From Siniperca chuatsi (Eukaryota; Chordata; Actinopteri; Centrarchiformes; Sinipercidae), in the NCBI RefSeq assembly GCF_020085105.1, contig NC_058059.1:17983042-18047041 (forward strand): a stretch of 64,000 nt of DNA. The letters run 5' to 3'. Both the position numbers and the translations under genes were made by a program. Under the pieces are notes generated by a model, which was given only the letters and a program-made list of their open reading frames with translations, was not told the origin of the DNA and did no database searches. Within the stretch, counting starts at the first letter, position 1, and the number at the start of each line of letters is the position of its first letter. Shown one piece after another: positions 25,684-64,000 of the stretch.

Positions 25684-26382
25684 GTAACAGTAACTTTCAT
25701 TTACACAAGAAAACACTGTTGTAGACAGGAGGGAAGGAAGTTATTAAATTATTCCCCTCATCCTAGACATCCTAAATTATTCTGCTCATCCCCTGATTAA
25801 GGAAAAATAACCATCTCGCAATCATCATAAGTCTGACTGATCGTCCCAAAATTGAAAAGATAAATGTACACAAAAATGTCCATTTGAGTATGGGACTGCG
25901 TTCTCGCTCTAAGTCCAGAATGTTAAAAAGTAATCCACGCATTTCAGAAGTACTCACCGTCTGTTGCCACAGTAACAAATGTTTTGTCATTATATCATGA
26001 TGTATAAATATAAGTTTGAATAAAATAATATTCAGCTGGTCACTATTGTTTATTTCATTGTACTTATGATCACTGTACAGAAACAAAATGAATAAAGACT
26101 GCATAAACAAATGATAGCGCTGGCTCAGAATATCAAAGTTTTCAGGTACTTGTTCAGCAGGTTTGTATTTACACATTATTTCAGTATTTTGGTTTGTCTT
26201 TTTCTTTTGTGCAGTTTGGGAACATTTTTAACTGACTGATGTCAAATATTCCACCAGAAGTTCATGGGGATACATTAGTAGGTCCTTTTGTATACAGTGA
26301 GAAAAACAAAAACTCGTCCATCAGCTATGCTGTAGTGTTAATATAAAAGCCAAATTTTCTCATGTTAAAATGTGCCTGTGTG
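25684..26382. other. Convergent HDHD2/KATNAL2 3' UTRs
   Basis: The 700 bp between the two stop codons has + strand AATAAA at 26019-26024 and 26091-26096, suited to HDHD2. It also has a - strand AATAAA at 26054-26049, suited to KATNAL2. If these are used, the two 3' UTRs overlap by up to about 70-100 bases. No other gene is seen. Confidence 0.45.
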
Positions 26383-34156
<7,774 letters not shown>

Positions 34157-34769
34157 GATGAAAGGTTAGTGAGACAGGAGCTAAGTCTGACTGTTTTCTG
34201 ATGTTCGTCAGCTGTTTCTGAAGTCTGTTCGCCTTGTTTTAGTGTGGAGTCTGATAGTTTTCCCCTCGGGGCTACCGTACATACACTTTAACGTTATTTA
34301 TTCTTTCTTTGTCTCTCCTTGTATGCGTGTGTAAAAACTACAACAATGAAAACAAAATACTACTAAACAATGACACAGAATTGCCAACATTATGTAATTA
34401 TAGTAAACTTGTTTATACATTAAGGAAAAAATGAGCACGAGATTAGATGTGGTTGAAAACTCTGGAAAAGCCAGTAAGTGAACCTCTGGCTAAGATTGTC
34501 TAAATGTTGCGAGACCAGTAATTAAAACCGGTAAATACTAACTATGTTATTAAATAACAATAATGTCTCTGACTGTACTTTTTCAGAAAATCACAAATGT
34601 TTTCCATGCAGAATGGTATCACATACAGAGCTTCAACATTAATGGGTAAATACAGTAGCACTTTTGTTATGATATTTCAGTTTTAGTTCCTTTTTTCAGC
34701 TGCAAAATTTAACTTCAGCCTCATTTAGGGGTCATGTGTTATTCCTACTGAGATGATGTAAAAAGATTT
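34157..34769. promoter_or_regulatory. katnal2: KATNAL2 5' flank and presumed promoter
   Basis: Lies immediately upstream (on the - strand) of the KATNAL2 start codon. A moderately CpG-bearing stretch at about 34170-34290 is the likeliest promoter; the rest is AT-rich. No TATA box in good position is evident, and no other gene is seen. Confidence 0.35.
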
Positions 34770-35806
34770 CTATCCAAAAATATCAAGTGATGTGATACTG
34801 AATATGTCCACTAGAGAGCAGGGAAGAGCTTTGCTGTGAGTAAATTGAAGCTATGTAATAATGAAGGCCCAGGGGTTCTATTTCATTCTAAAGGACACCT
34901 ATTTATGCAAGCCTAACTGAACGCGGATGTGCTTGAGTGTTTGTGTATGTACATACACAGACTGGCTTTCTAGTCGTGTCACTGTGAATCTAGTTTTGTA
35001 TTAGTTTGTATTGTTTGTATCCATCCTTTCTAATTTTATCTACTTGCATCCATAACTCTGTTTTGTGTGTTTGTGTGTGTGTTCACTCCTAAAGGACATC
35101 TATTTTCCCAGCATGCGGTGCCTTCCAGGACATCATCATCCTGGAAGGCACCAAGCGATTAGTCAAAGAGGCCGTCGTCTATCCCATTAAGGTGCGCCGC
35201 TGCCCGGGCATGCTGGTATTTCAGCTCCGGTCGCCCGGCTTCCATTCTGAATACATCTCCTTTAAAGGGCTTAAAGAGAAGGAGGGCAGCGGGGTCAGGC
35301 CAGTCTGTTAGGATGACATTAAATCTATATCTGGGATAATATGGTAACACACACATACATAGACGGATATACAGACAGGGGGGAAGGAACATCACAGAGT
35401 GGATATACAGTATATAGTATAAACACACACACAGGCTATGGCATGCTGAACGTGTACACGAGCATGCACATCCACACACTCTCACCTCTATGCACACACA
35501 CATAAAAGCAGGCACAGGCGTGCACACACACCCACATGACATGCACACACTTCTATCATCACCTAGACCTCTCTCATGGATATGATGACAACAAATCAGG
35601 TTGTCTGCATCCTCTTGACATTTACAGACAGAGATGAGGACTGATGTGTCTATCTTCTATTCTGCTGGCCTGTTTTATTGAATAACACCATCTGTTCACT
35701 CAGCATCCCTCCACCTACCCACAATCCCTAACCTCATATCTGTTTTTATTAACTCTCCGGAGTATATACAATTAGTTTTGTGATTTAACTCTGCTTCTGT
35801 TTGTTT
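34770..35806 (+). pseudogene. Inverted partial duplicate of KATNAL2 exon 9 and flanking introns
   Basis: About 1 kb on the + strand matches the - strand of roughly 30160-29165, which carries KATNAL2 exon 9 (29869-29771). The match includes 'ctaaaggacatctattt', the exon's 3' half, the donor and the following intron down to 'ctgttttattgaataacac'. The copied exon occupies about 35094-35191. Its first half is scrambled and shifted so that in-frame stops result, and no other KATNAL2 exon accompanies it. From 35153 to 35237 the two copies are identical over 85 bases crossing the exon-intron border, while the outer flanks are visibly diverged. It is not on the KATNAL2 coding strand, so it cannot act as an alternative exon of that gene. 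Confidence 0.88.
35117..35152. repeat. Perfect 13-bp inverted repeat in the duplicated exon
   Basis: Arms ggtgccttccagg (35117-35129) and cctggaaggcacc (35140-35152) are exact inverse complements with a 10-base spacer. The functional exon has only a partial version of this symmetry. Confidence 0.95.
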
Positions 35807-38231
35807 TGCAGGACAAAGGCATCTGTGATGGATTACGTACTGTGATTATAGGTCACTGAAATGCAATAGGTACTGTGATTACAGGCATCTGCAATGAATA
35901 AGGTAGACCTGAATCCAGCATCATTTACAGCACTATGGTTACACATAGTCCCCTAGTAGCAGTTTACCTCTATATGCCAGTGGTGCTAGTAGAGGGGAGT
36001 TCTTTGATATTAATCTTGATTTGATGTATGTAGTATTAAGTAATAAATCAGGCGTGTCATTTTCTTCAAAAACATTTATTTCCTTCTGGCACTGTCAGTT
36101 TTAATTTTTACCCTACAGTAAATTGCACATCCGCTCATCAACATTTAAAGGTAGTGTGATACGTTTTCTTGTTTTGCCATCCATCCATGAGACCACACTG
36201 CTACTGATGCTGCTGTACATAAACCAAATAACTCCAGTTTTGGGTAGTTATGCAGTATAATTACCCTCCCACAGAAACCCTATATGGTACCTGATGGGTT
36301 CAGGTATCAGTCTGAAAATAAGGCTGTTTTATCTGAAAAGGAACATACTGGGAGATGGTGGTTTCAGCAGCAGAGATTTGCTTGTACAGTACAGTTCCAG
36401 GTGAAATACACAAACATTTTCAAAAGACTTTGATTTTCTACCATTTCTGCTCAGTATTATATTACAATGTATTGAGGACGAAGACTGTGGTTACTGTTTA
36501 GTTTTTGCCCTGTTGGGCTAGTGCAAGGTTCCAGACAATGAACAGAGGCTGAGGACAAGGTAGCCAAGTAGTCTCACTTGGTCAGAGCACAAAATTATTC
36601 AAGTTTATCTCTAGTTACATTTTCATTTAAGCTCATAAAACTTGGATCTGAAAATTTCAGATACAGTTTCTGAATGAAGTCACCTTTTACAAATTCAGTC
36701 CATCCCATTAAATGTATGAATGAAACGTGTATAATTACAGTATAACATGGCAGAGATTTAAAGTACAGAACAGCTGTTTTTTCCATTCTAAAAAGGGCTG
36801 CCAAATGTCTCCAAAGACATATCTGTTGGTGTTTGACAGCACCATACAGTATGTACGGTGTAAACCTGAAAAGAATAAATAATAAGGCTACAAATGTGAT
36901 TCAATTTCATGGATAAACCAAAGTTTTGAGAGACAAAAGGAGTGAACCCTGATCCATTAGGCCTAAAAAAGTTAGGGTAGTCAAAAAAAAAAAAAAAATG
37001 AAATGTGAACATTGCTTCATTAAAATTGAAATCTGTTGCTGCACAGTTGCTCTGAAGTAGTCAAGCACACACCACGCCAGAGTAACTAATCATTAAAACA
37101 CTGCTGTCTCTGAGCTGGTATGGATCTGACTATGACGCATACTGAGCCACTGGGACATTACGCGCACACACGCACACACACACACACACACACTCCACCC
37201 AGGCAGTTTTCTTCAACATATCCCCTCAGGTTTTCAACATTTTCAAAAAATATATAGTTCAAAGAGATCATTGATTGTGAATGAGGAAATGGAGCCAAAT
37301 GTCAAGAGAGGCTTGATCTTTGGAGCAAACGCGCTTGTTGACATTGGTCTCTGTGATTGGTTTAAGTTAGATCTTCATAAAGACCCTCAATACTGAGAAT
37401 CCACATGCATATAAATATGAAATGGCTATTCACTAAGAAAATAGTGGCTTTGCATTATATATTATTTTGTTTGTTTTGCAAGCCAAATTAAGCATTGCAT
37501 ATTTGTTTTAAAAGTAATTCCATGGTCCCCAAATTTGACAGTCAACAACCATATTTTCATATCACAGCATTTTATGATCAATACTTATTTTAAAGTGGTT
37601 GGATGTTAAAGGGTTAATACTCAAAAGCTTGTTTACAAATATTGCCTTATTATTTCCAGGAGAATCTCAGATTTGGCAAGAGTAGGAAAAGTCTTTGGGG
37701 CTCGATTCTTTAAGCCAGATCCTAAAAAATATGGATGACATGTTTTTTTATGGGTACTGAAGACTTCACTGACTAGATAGGAAGTTTGATCTCTCAGAGG
37801 AACACTTATTGTGCAGAATAAGACACTGAGTATCACTGAGGGACTCTGGGCAACAGGCTAGGGCTTGATTCAGAATGACATGTTCTTGAGTGTTACCGAT
37901 TTCGGTGAGTGGTGTTACTGATTTTGGTGAGTGGTACAGCCTTTAAATCAGTGGTAAGTGTTGCGCTGATGTTGATGCAGTTTGATGTCACAGGGAAAAG
38001 GGAACAGGACTCAAAACACTTTCCTTTGTACATAAGAAACTTGAATGTAGATGGGATCAACTGTCTGATGCTAATTTAGATTGCAGGTAAAAAATATTTG
38101 AACTTGAAATGATCTGGCACATATTTTTCCCCATGCTAGATGTTAGTGTTCAGGGGCAAAATGGTGTGTGATGACAAGGCGAACTTTTGATTTTACTGTC
38201 CCTGTGCGGGCATCCAAGCCTCCAAAGTGCC
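35807..38231 (-). other. SIGMAR1 3' UTR and KATNAL2-SIGMAR1 spacer
   Basis: No coding exon is seen. A - strand AATAAA at 36080-36075 could end a SIGMAR1 3' UTR of about 2.1 kb. The stretch also holds an A-run at 36980-36997, a (CA)n run at about 37163-37192 and a 22-bp tandem duplication at 37890-37933. Confidence 0.4.
37890..37933. repeat. 22-bp tandem duplication
   Basis: Two adjacent 22-bp units (37890-37911 and 37912-37933) differ only by two C-to-T changes, one in each CG of the first unit (ccg/ctg and tcg/ttg). That pattern is what CpG decay would give. Confidence 0.85.
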
Positions 38232-40119
38232 TCAGAAAACTCCGGCCTCTGTAAGTAGTGTACCGGCCTCGAGCAGCAGACCCTTGACATAGACACGTAC
38301 GGTGTAGAACATTGTGAGGAAGTCCTGGGTGCTGAACAGGGTGTCTGCCAGAGCGAATCCCAGCGTGGAGGGGATGAAACCTCGGCCGTACTCCACCATC
38401 CACGTCCCGGCGCTCCACTGGACCGACGTGGCCTCGCCTTCACCATGTACGATGGTGTCACCTGTGGGGGGGGGGTGGAAGTAAGGGACTAATATATATA
38501 TATATATATAAATAATAAAAAATAAAAAAAAAACTAGAAACAAACACTACCTCTGTTTGTCATTAATTTAGGATGGACAGAAAACCATTCAAATAAAAAC
38601 AGGAATTACCAGGATAGTATATTTCACTTTTGGTTGTCCCCTCCTTCCACTGTCTGAAGGTGCCGGATATGATGGTGTCAGAAATCTCGGCCCAGTAACG
38701 ACCTGATAGAAGAAGAGAGTTTTAAATCTGTATTGTTTCCTATACAGATTGATCACAAAATCCCAAGAAAAACACCCCCACAACGATTCAGTGTACATCA
38801 CAAGTGCCAAGAAAAAGGCTCCCAAGTATTTACGTTTTTGAAAGTTTGGAAAATATATACTGCATAATAAGTTAACAGATCACTTCTGTTCCCTCTTACA
38901 AAGGCAAGAGCGTAGACTTTTATACAGTAGTATAAAGGCGGCGAAAGTAAAGTATGTGTGTGGTCCTCAACATAACATCATTTTATTTTGATGATTCTTT
39001 TCTTTCAGCAAACCCTTTTATTTCAGTAATTTGTGACCATGACAAATTTCTCTCAACAACTCCAATACTGTCATTGCTGGAACTGATATTTTCCCGTACA
39101 CAGACAGACTTTCAACCCTCTCCATTCCTCACCTGAGTGTCCTCCCGTGTCCACTGCAGTACCAAACAGCAGGAGATACTCTGTGAGCGAGGCGTGGAGG
39201 AGACACATGGAGCCCATCCAACCTCCGGCGTTCACAAACACCCACTGCAGGTCCTCGTCTGGCAGGATGTGGCCAGGATACCTAGTTCAGTTACACTTTA
39301 TTAGCTGGTTTTATAACCTAAAAGACCTCAAATCTGAAAGGTCAATGAAAAACTGCCTAAGGAAGAGTGATGAATGATTATTGTGAAATTGTGATGTAGA
39401 GTTGCCACAATTTTCAGGCTTCTTTTAGACTAAATCATTACTTGGTTCATTGAAAAAAGTGGAAAATGAATCATTAGATACAGCCCTATCTGCAAGGCAG
39501 AGTAGGTAACCAAGTTCTTTCAAGTGAAACAGGCTCAGCTGTGCAACACAACATATGAGGCTTTAAACGCTCAGGTTGGATTGACCACAACAGAGTCTAA
39601 TACTGAAATGACCAGTCGATATGGGTCAATCACAATTTTGAAAATTGATTCATCACTTTAAGTAAATTATTAAATTATTAAGTAAAAAATAACCAGACAT
39701 TTCATGGTTTCCTACCAGTAACTGTCTGAATATATTTCTGATGCAAAATAATATAATTGTTACCTCTTCCTGAGCTCCACCACCACTTTGGAGAAGGCCT
39801 GCTCATGGTCCTGTCCTGAGAATAGAGACATTTACAGTAGGCCTATGTATGGAAAGCAGGGAGGAGGACTACTTGGGCTACTTACATTGGTGTAGTTTTA
39901 CCGTAAACTGCGCTTGAGTGAACTGCAGGTTGGTCTTGACTTAAGTTAGATATAAAACTCATTACCAAACTCACCTGCGTACTGTTTGGCCAATTTGGCG
40001 ACGTCTTCTTTGTTGAAAACGTAGTTCTTGGTGGCCATCCAATGCCGCAACAGCAGCACGGCCAGGACGGTGACTGAGGCGAACACAAACAGTCTTAAAC
40101 TCGTTCTGACTACAGACAT
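38232..40119 (-). CDS. sigmar1: Sigma non-opioid intracellular receptor 1
   Basis: Five coding exons on the - strand join in phase: 40119-39975, 39815-39764, 39281-39133, 38702-38610 and 38461-38232 (stop TGA). The product is 222 residues; human is 223. An N-terminal membrane segment lies at about 8-26. [18 protein letters not shown] matches the start of the ligand-binding region. The core has [32 protein letters not shown] and WMVEYGRG. D124 and E170 correspond to the two acidic ligand-binding residues of the human protein (D126, E172). It is an ER membrane chaperone-like receptor at mitochondria-associated membranes that modulates ion channels and IP3 receptors; this is family knowledge. 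A TTG 12 bases upstream in frame was not used. The gene is divergent to GALT, as in human 9p13. Confidence 0.97.
38493..38530. repeat. TA run and A-rich tract
   Basis: A (TA)n run at about 38493-38510 is followed by an A-rich stretch inside SIGMAR1 intron 4, close to the acceptor of the last exon and preceded by a G run at 38465-38474. Confidence 0.8.
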
Positions 40120-40688
40120 GGCTGAAACCAAACTAAACAGACAGAGACACAGCAGCAGGTTTGGCTACACGTGTAAATAGAGGCAGACAGGTTGCTCCAA
40201 ACACGCCATCGGCAGAGGAGGCGTGGTCCAACTGACAGCTTCTTCCTGGTCAGGTGGGGGCACGATGTGGCTGCTCAGCCAATCAGAAGATGAGTGAGCG
40301 CGTAGGCGAGAGCAACTCCAAGGTTGCCAGCAATCTGTAAAACCCCCTTTAGGTAATTTTATTTTTTTTGCATATTTATATAAAACGAGTTATCCAAAAA
40401 GACACATTTTAGGAAGTTGTCTGGAATGCAAACATTTCATTTTCATGGTCTTATTATTTGGTCGTTTTCGCCCTTATTTTTTGACTTTTAAAGGGTTGTT
40501 ATCACATGTTGATTTGTCCAAATAGCACTTTTTTCCTCCTTTGTCAAAAAACAGGAAGTAATAGTAGGCCAAGGGGTTTTGTGGACACGGGACAGTATTT
40601 GGTAGCTGTTCGCTGAAGTTCAGAGGGAGTTGATGGTTCAGCGATTTGACACCGAAGAGGTGACAGTTCTCAAACAGCACCGACCGAA
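40120..40688. promoter_or_regulatory. Shared SIGMAR1/GALT divergent promoter region
   Basis: The 569 bp between the two start codons must hold both 5' UTRs and both promoters, unless an undetected upstream exon exists. A CCAAT box (gccaatcaga, CCAAT at 40279-40283) and a CpG-bearing stretch at 40140-40330 are visible. The GALT-proximal half is AT-rich. Bidirectional promoter action is inferred from geometry. Confidence 0.5.
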
Positions 40689-60122
<19,434 letters not shown>

Positions 60123-63100
60123 GTACAGCTGCACATTTAGTCTTGGAATTCACATTGAATTGCCCAATTGTCTGTCGTATGCATCATGGGAAGATGTGCA
60201 CCAGATCTGGCATCCCAGACTATAGAGGTCAGACACAGTAAATTAAACAATATATGGCTTAAAAGGCATGTTTGATTAAATTAAGTGCTTATTTTGAATT
60301 GCCCAATGGCTTACCTCACTGAAATTTCGATTTGATGACCATGAGCATGAAGGGGAACACAGATCAATTTTAGCGACCTGTGTGATAATGGTTTAGAATT
60401 AACATCAGAGGAATACTTTAAAAATGTCTCCAAATACGAGATGTCTGCAAAACAGTGACCTAATATTTTTCTGTGACTGCCCTCATTTCCTCTCCCTTCA
60501 TCCATCGACTTCCACCCTTGCCTGACATGCTTCTCTCTCTTTCTCTTACTTCATCATTCTCTTTTTTTCCCCATCAGCATCCTCTGCCTGTCTTTCAGTC
60601 AGTGAAGCGTGTGATTGGACAGCAGAGACGCTCATTAGCATAATGCTGCAGCATCCATCTTCAACTTGCGTGAAGATTAAGAAAACCAACTGTGTGTGTG
60701 TGTTTGGGTTTGAATGATTTTCCAGTCGTGTGTGGAGCATCAGCAGCTGTAACCATCAAAGACAGGGTCTAACAGAGCACTGAGCATGTTGGCAAATGTC
60801 TTATTAGTAAGCAGACATTTGGTGGAGACCGTGAATGAACTCTCTACAGGTGAATTAAACCTGACAGCCATGACTTTTTTGTTTCACTCCCGTGAGCTGT
60901 AGAGAGATGGCTCACTTATGCTATCTTATTATTTAATTCACTTAATCTCAGGTTATATTCACAGCTAAAACCCTTCTTGAAACTGGCTTCATTTCTGTTT
61001 ATCCAGTGATAAGCCAATCAAATATGCTGCCAGTTTATCTTGTCCTAATGAGATTAACTGGCAGCACTTTTCAACCTTACCTTTTAGGCTTCCACAGGTA
61101 AGTCGTCCCTTTAGTTTAAGTAGTAATAAACATATTCTACATTTTTGTTATTTAGGTTATATGATGATCATTTGATGTCATTTTTTGTCACCTTTATCAC
61201 TTTTTATTTCTTCCCATGTTTCTTGGGAAGTTTCTGGTGTGATCCACTGCTGTGCAAGGTTTTCATCTGTTTTAGGCTGAGTGGAAAGCCTTTATGCCAT
61301 TACCTTTTAGCATTTCATTGGAGTCTTAAAAAAAAACAAACCAGCAAAAATATAAATTTCTTAGTATATTTCATCCAGATTATTTATATCTTGTTTGTTT
61401 AATCTGTACAAAAACCGAAATGTAAAACGACAAATGGTTTTACGCTGGCTTGTGTGTTGCACATTTTTTTTTGGCCAGGTCCGGTTGCCATGCAACCAGT
61501 GTAGACTTTAGGAAGTTACTGGTCAGATATTGGCCAAGCTAATCAATGGATCAAACATAATTTCAACTTCATTTCACCCGAGACATGCAACTCTCTAAGA
61601 GTTAAGCATTTGCATTGTTAGACCATATTTGGGACATACACAGTATATACATACAGTATACTGTATATAATTGGGACAGAAAAGAAAGAAAGAAAATTCC
61701 ATCTCGGAAATTCGAACAAAGTAAGAATAGCAACTTCTTTACTGTTTTTCACTTTAGTGTGTCTCATTTCTGTGACTTGTTTACTTTCCTGGAACAAATC
61801 ACAGCCATTACTTTTGTTGATTAGCCACTTCACACACAAAGCTGAAATCCACTTGGTCTATCTCAGGAGGAGGGTTTTTCTATTCTTTGTTGGGGGTTTT
61901 TAACTCTTAAATCAAAGCAGATTCTTTTGAGTGACTGAAAGAAAGTATTTCATTACTCTTCAAGAATAGTTGGAAAGGGAGAATGGGCTTGATAGAGTAT
62001 AAAATTAGCCAAAGGAGTTTGAGCACAAAGTAAGACAGAGGCAGAGAAGCAAGGAGATGAACAGAGAGGGAGAAAGAACAAAAGGAGGAGACAAAAGAGT
62101 GGGCGGGGACGAGTAAGGACAGAAACAGAGCCACAAAGTCACAGAGAGAGATGTGCAGGGTAGAAGGAAAAGAAAAATCAGACAGCCACTGATTCATTCA
62201 GGGAATGAGCTGATACTGTTCTGCTGGGAGTGTGTGTGAGTGTGTGTGTGAGTGAGTGAGTGTGTGTGTGTGAGTGAGTGAGTGAGAGAGATATAGGCTA
62301 TAGCATTAAGGTTTCAAGGAGAGCAGAGTAGACACTTGAATCTCCTAGACACCTGCTCATGGGAACTGACCTTTATAAAATCAGGGGTGAAGCAGAAGTG
62401 CGTGTGAGCGTGTGGGTGTGTGTGTTTGCAAGAATGCCTTAAACTACTTGTTCTTGTCTGCTAGTGTGTGTGTGTGTGTGTGTGTGTCTCCTTTTGCTCT
62501 TGTCTCTCTGACCCAGGGTTAGGACCGCAAATTGGCACACTGCAGTGTTTGGAGGAGTTTGAATTGGGGTTCGGCTCCTTGGTGACACTTGACTTTGAAA
62601 CAAAAACTTTCTAAGCTAATTGAATAAACCTCTTTGGGATTTGCAGTCTGTGAGGTGTCTGTTTTAGGACATCCTCCACTTCCTATCTCTCTCTTCTCTT
62701 CACTCCACTCCTCCTCAATCTTCCCTCTCCGTCCTGGTTCCCTCTTTATAATCCTGTTAAAGGCAGTGGAGGAATACAGTGGGAAAAGAGTGTGAGAAGG
62801 GTTGAGAAGGAAGATTGAAGAGGAGAGGAGGAGAAAGCTGAAATCTTGACCAGAAAAAATAGTTAGAAAGAAGTATATACGTAGGAGTATAAAATGTAAA
62901 GTCAGTGTTTTTAAGATAACAAAATTATCAAATCAAAAATAGATAACAACATAAAATGTTCACAAATACTTTGGAGATACACATAATATTAATAAAATTT
63001 CCTCTTTTTCAACCCTCATTTTTTTCCTTTCAAAATATTCGTTGAAAGGGAAGCTATAGTTATTGCACCAGGCACTAAGTAGAATCCTATAATGCAAGTA

Positions 63101-64000
63101 CAGTTCATTAAGAGAACTGAACACTTTGGGATTCTGTTAGATTAGTCTGTGTTTTCCTCCACAGTTATTAAACACCACAGCATTCCCCGTAGATCCCTTC
63201 ATTATGCACTAATGCCTGGACAAGTTTGTTTAAACCTCTGGGAGATTCATGGTCTAGGATGCCCCAACACTCTCTCTTTGCTTTGGAGTCTGGTTACTGA
63301 TAATCAGTTTTTGTTTGTTTTTTAAAGTTAGTTTTCATACTATGCACACAGAACAGCACAAGTATGTATTAATACAATTGACTGACATACTGTATAATGC
63401 AAGATATGAAAAAAAGAAAACATACAATTCATCCACCCACACAATCCTAGAGACAATATTTCTTAAACCAAAAGACTGTGAAAAGTGGATGCCCACTGTT
63501 TAACATATATAATATACTGTATATGCTCTGGTGTCCATCTAACAATAAGAATTTTCTTAGCTGCAGTCAAGCCAGAAAATTTGATATCTTGACAGATTTA
63601 GGAGTGACTCATCATTCAACAGCAGACAGGGTATGTGAACCCAAATAATAGCTATCATATATTGGTCACTTAACACCAAAAATCCACACATTGGGACATG
63701 TGGAAATATGTGCCAATGGATTTTTGGAACAACTCCATTTCTAAGGCTAGATACATGGTGAAGGTTGATGGCAGAAGAATTCCCAATGCATACTTTCTGT
63801 TGGTGGAAGACTGAAATGCCTGGCGGAAACCAAAACCAAAACATGTTCAGTCTATAAACCTCTGGCTCTGCACACCAACACAGGAGTTTTCACTTATTCT
63901 GGCTGATTAAAGCTCTGCTCAGGTTGAGCTGGGAAGAGCTGTGCTGGAATTACGTGAGGTCACTGGACTCCATGTACCAGAAAGAATGTTAAAGGTGGGA
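60123..64000 (+). other. galt: Start of GALT intron 7, no exon seen
   Basis: I searched for the next GALT exon, which should encode a HWLVLVPFWA-like segment, and did not find it, so it lies beyond the window. The stretch has GT/GAGT microsatellites at 62223-62290 and 62464-62489 and a purine-rich tract near 62030-62170. No other gene is supported. Confidence 0.45.
62223..62489. repeat. GT and GAGT microsatellite cluster
   Basis: Mixed (GT)n/(GAGT)n at 62229-62290, a further GT-rich stretch near 62400-62430 and (GT)n at 62464-62489. Seen directly. Confidence 0.9.

Noticed and set aside
35159-35548. 129-residue Cys-rich - strand frame as a gene
   Set aside because: It is formed by CA repeats and the inverse of the duplicated KATNAL2 exon; nothing in it resembles a protein family.
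60546-60740. Candidate last GALT exon after 'cccatcag' near 60580
   Set aside because: The translated text does not resemble the GALT C-terminal half and the frame from exon 7 does not continue into a family motif.

Overview
This is a vertebrate nuclear window, almost certainly from a ray-finned fish and probably a percomorph. Genes are split by GT-AG introns, there are many CA/GT microsatellites, and several interspersed repeats look like ones common in percomorph genomes. I rebuilt six protein-coding genes exon by exon. In every case the splice phases join up and the protein reads through without a stop.

Layout, left to right: SKOR2 (+, coding 3962-12481), IER3IP1 (+, 15947-16995), HDHD2 (+, 22414-25683), KATNAL2 (-, 34156-26383), SIGMAR1 (-, 40119-38232) and the 5' part of GALT (+, from 40689; its last visible exon ends at 60122 and the gene runs off the right edge). 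SKOR2-IER3IP1-HDHD2-KATNAL2 has the order and relative orientation of human 18q21. SIGMAR1-GALT, divergent, matches human 9p13. The window therefore joins two blocks that are separate in humans, which fits the ancestral linkage still seen on the chicken Z chromosome.

The genes form no pathway. SKOR2 is a neuronal SKI-family corepressor, IER3IP1 a small ER membrane protein, HDHD2 a HAD-family hydrolase, KATNAL2 a katanin-like AAA ATPase, SIGMAR1 the sigma-1 receptor of the ER, and GALT the Leloir-pathway uridylyltransferase. HDHD2 and KATNAL2 converge with about 700 bp between their stops. SIGMAR1 and GALT diverge with about 570 bp between their start codons.

The rest is introns, UTRs and repeats: a dead LINE of the CR1/L2/Rex1 type in GALT intron 4, a second LINE 3' fragment in GALT intron 6, a hAT-like non-autonomous transposon with a perfect 8-bp target-site duplication, three copies of a MITE-like family, several anonymous teleost repeats and many microsatellites. 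The most unusual feature is an inverted, decayed copy of KATNAL2 exon 9 plus flanking introns, about 1 kb long, lying between KATNAL2 and SIGMAR1. A perfect 13-bp hairpin sits in its damaged exon. I found no new multi-gene system, CRISPR array or recognisable RNA gene.
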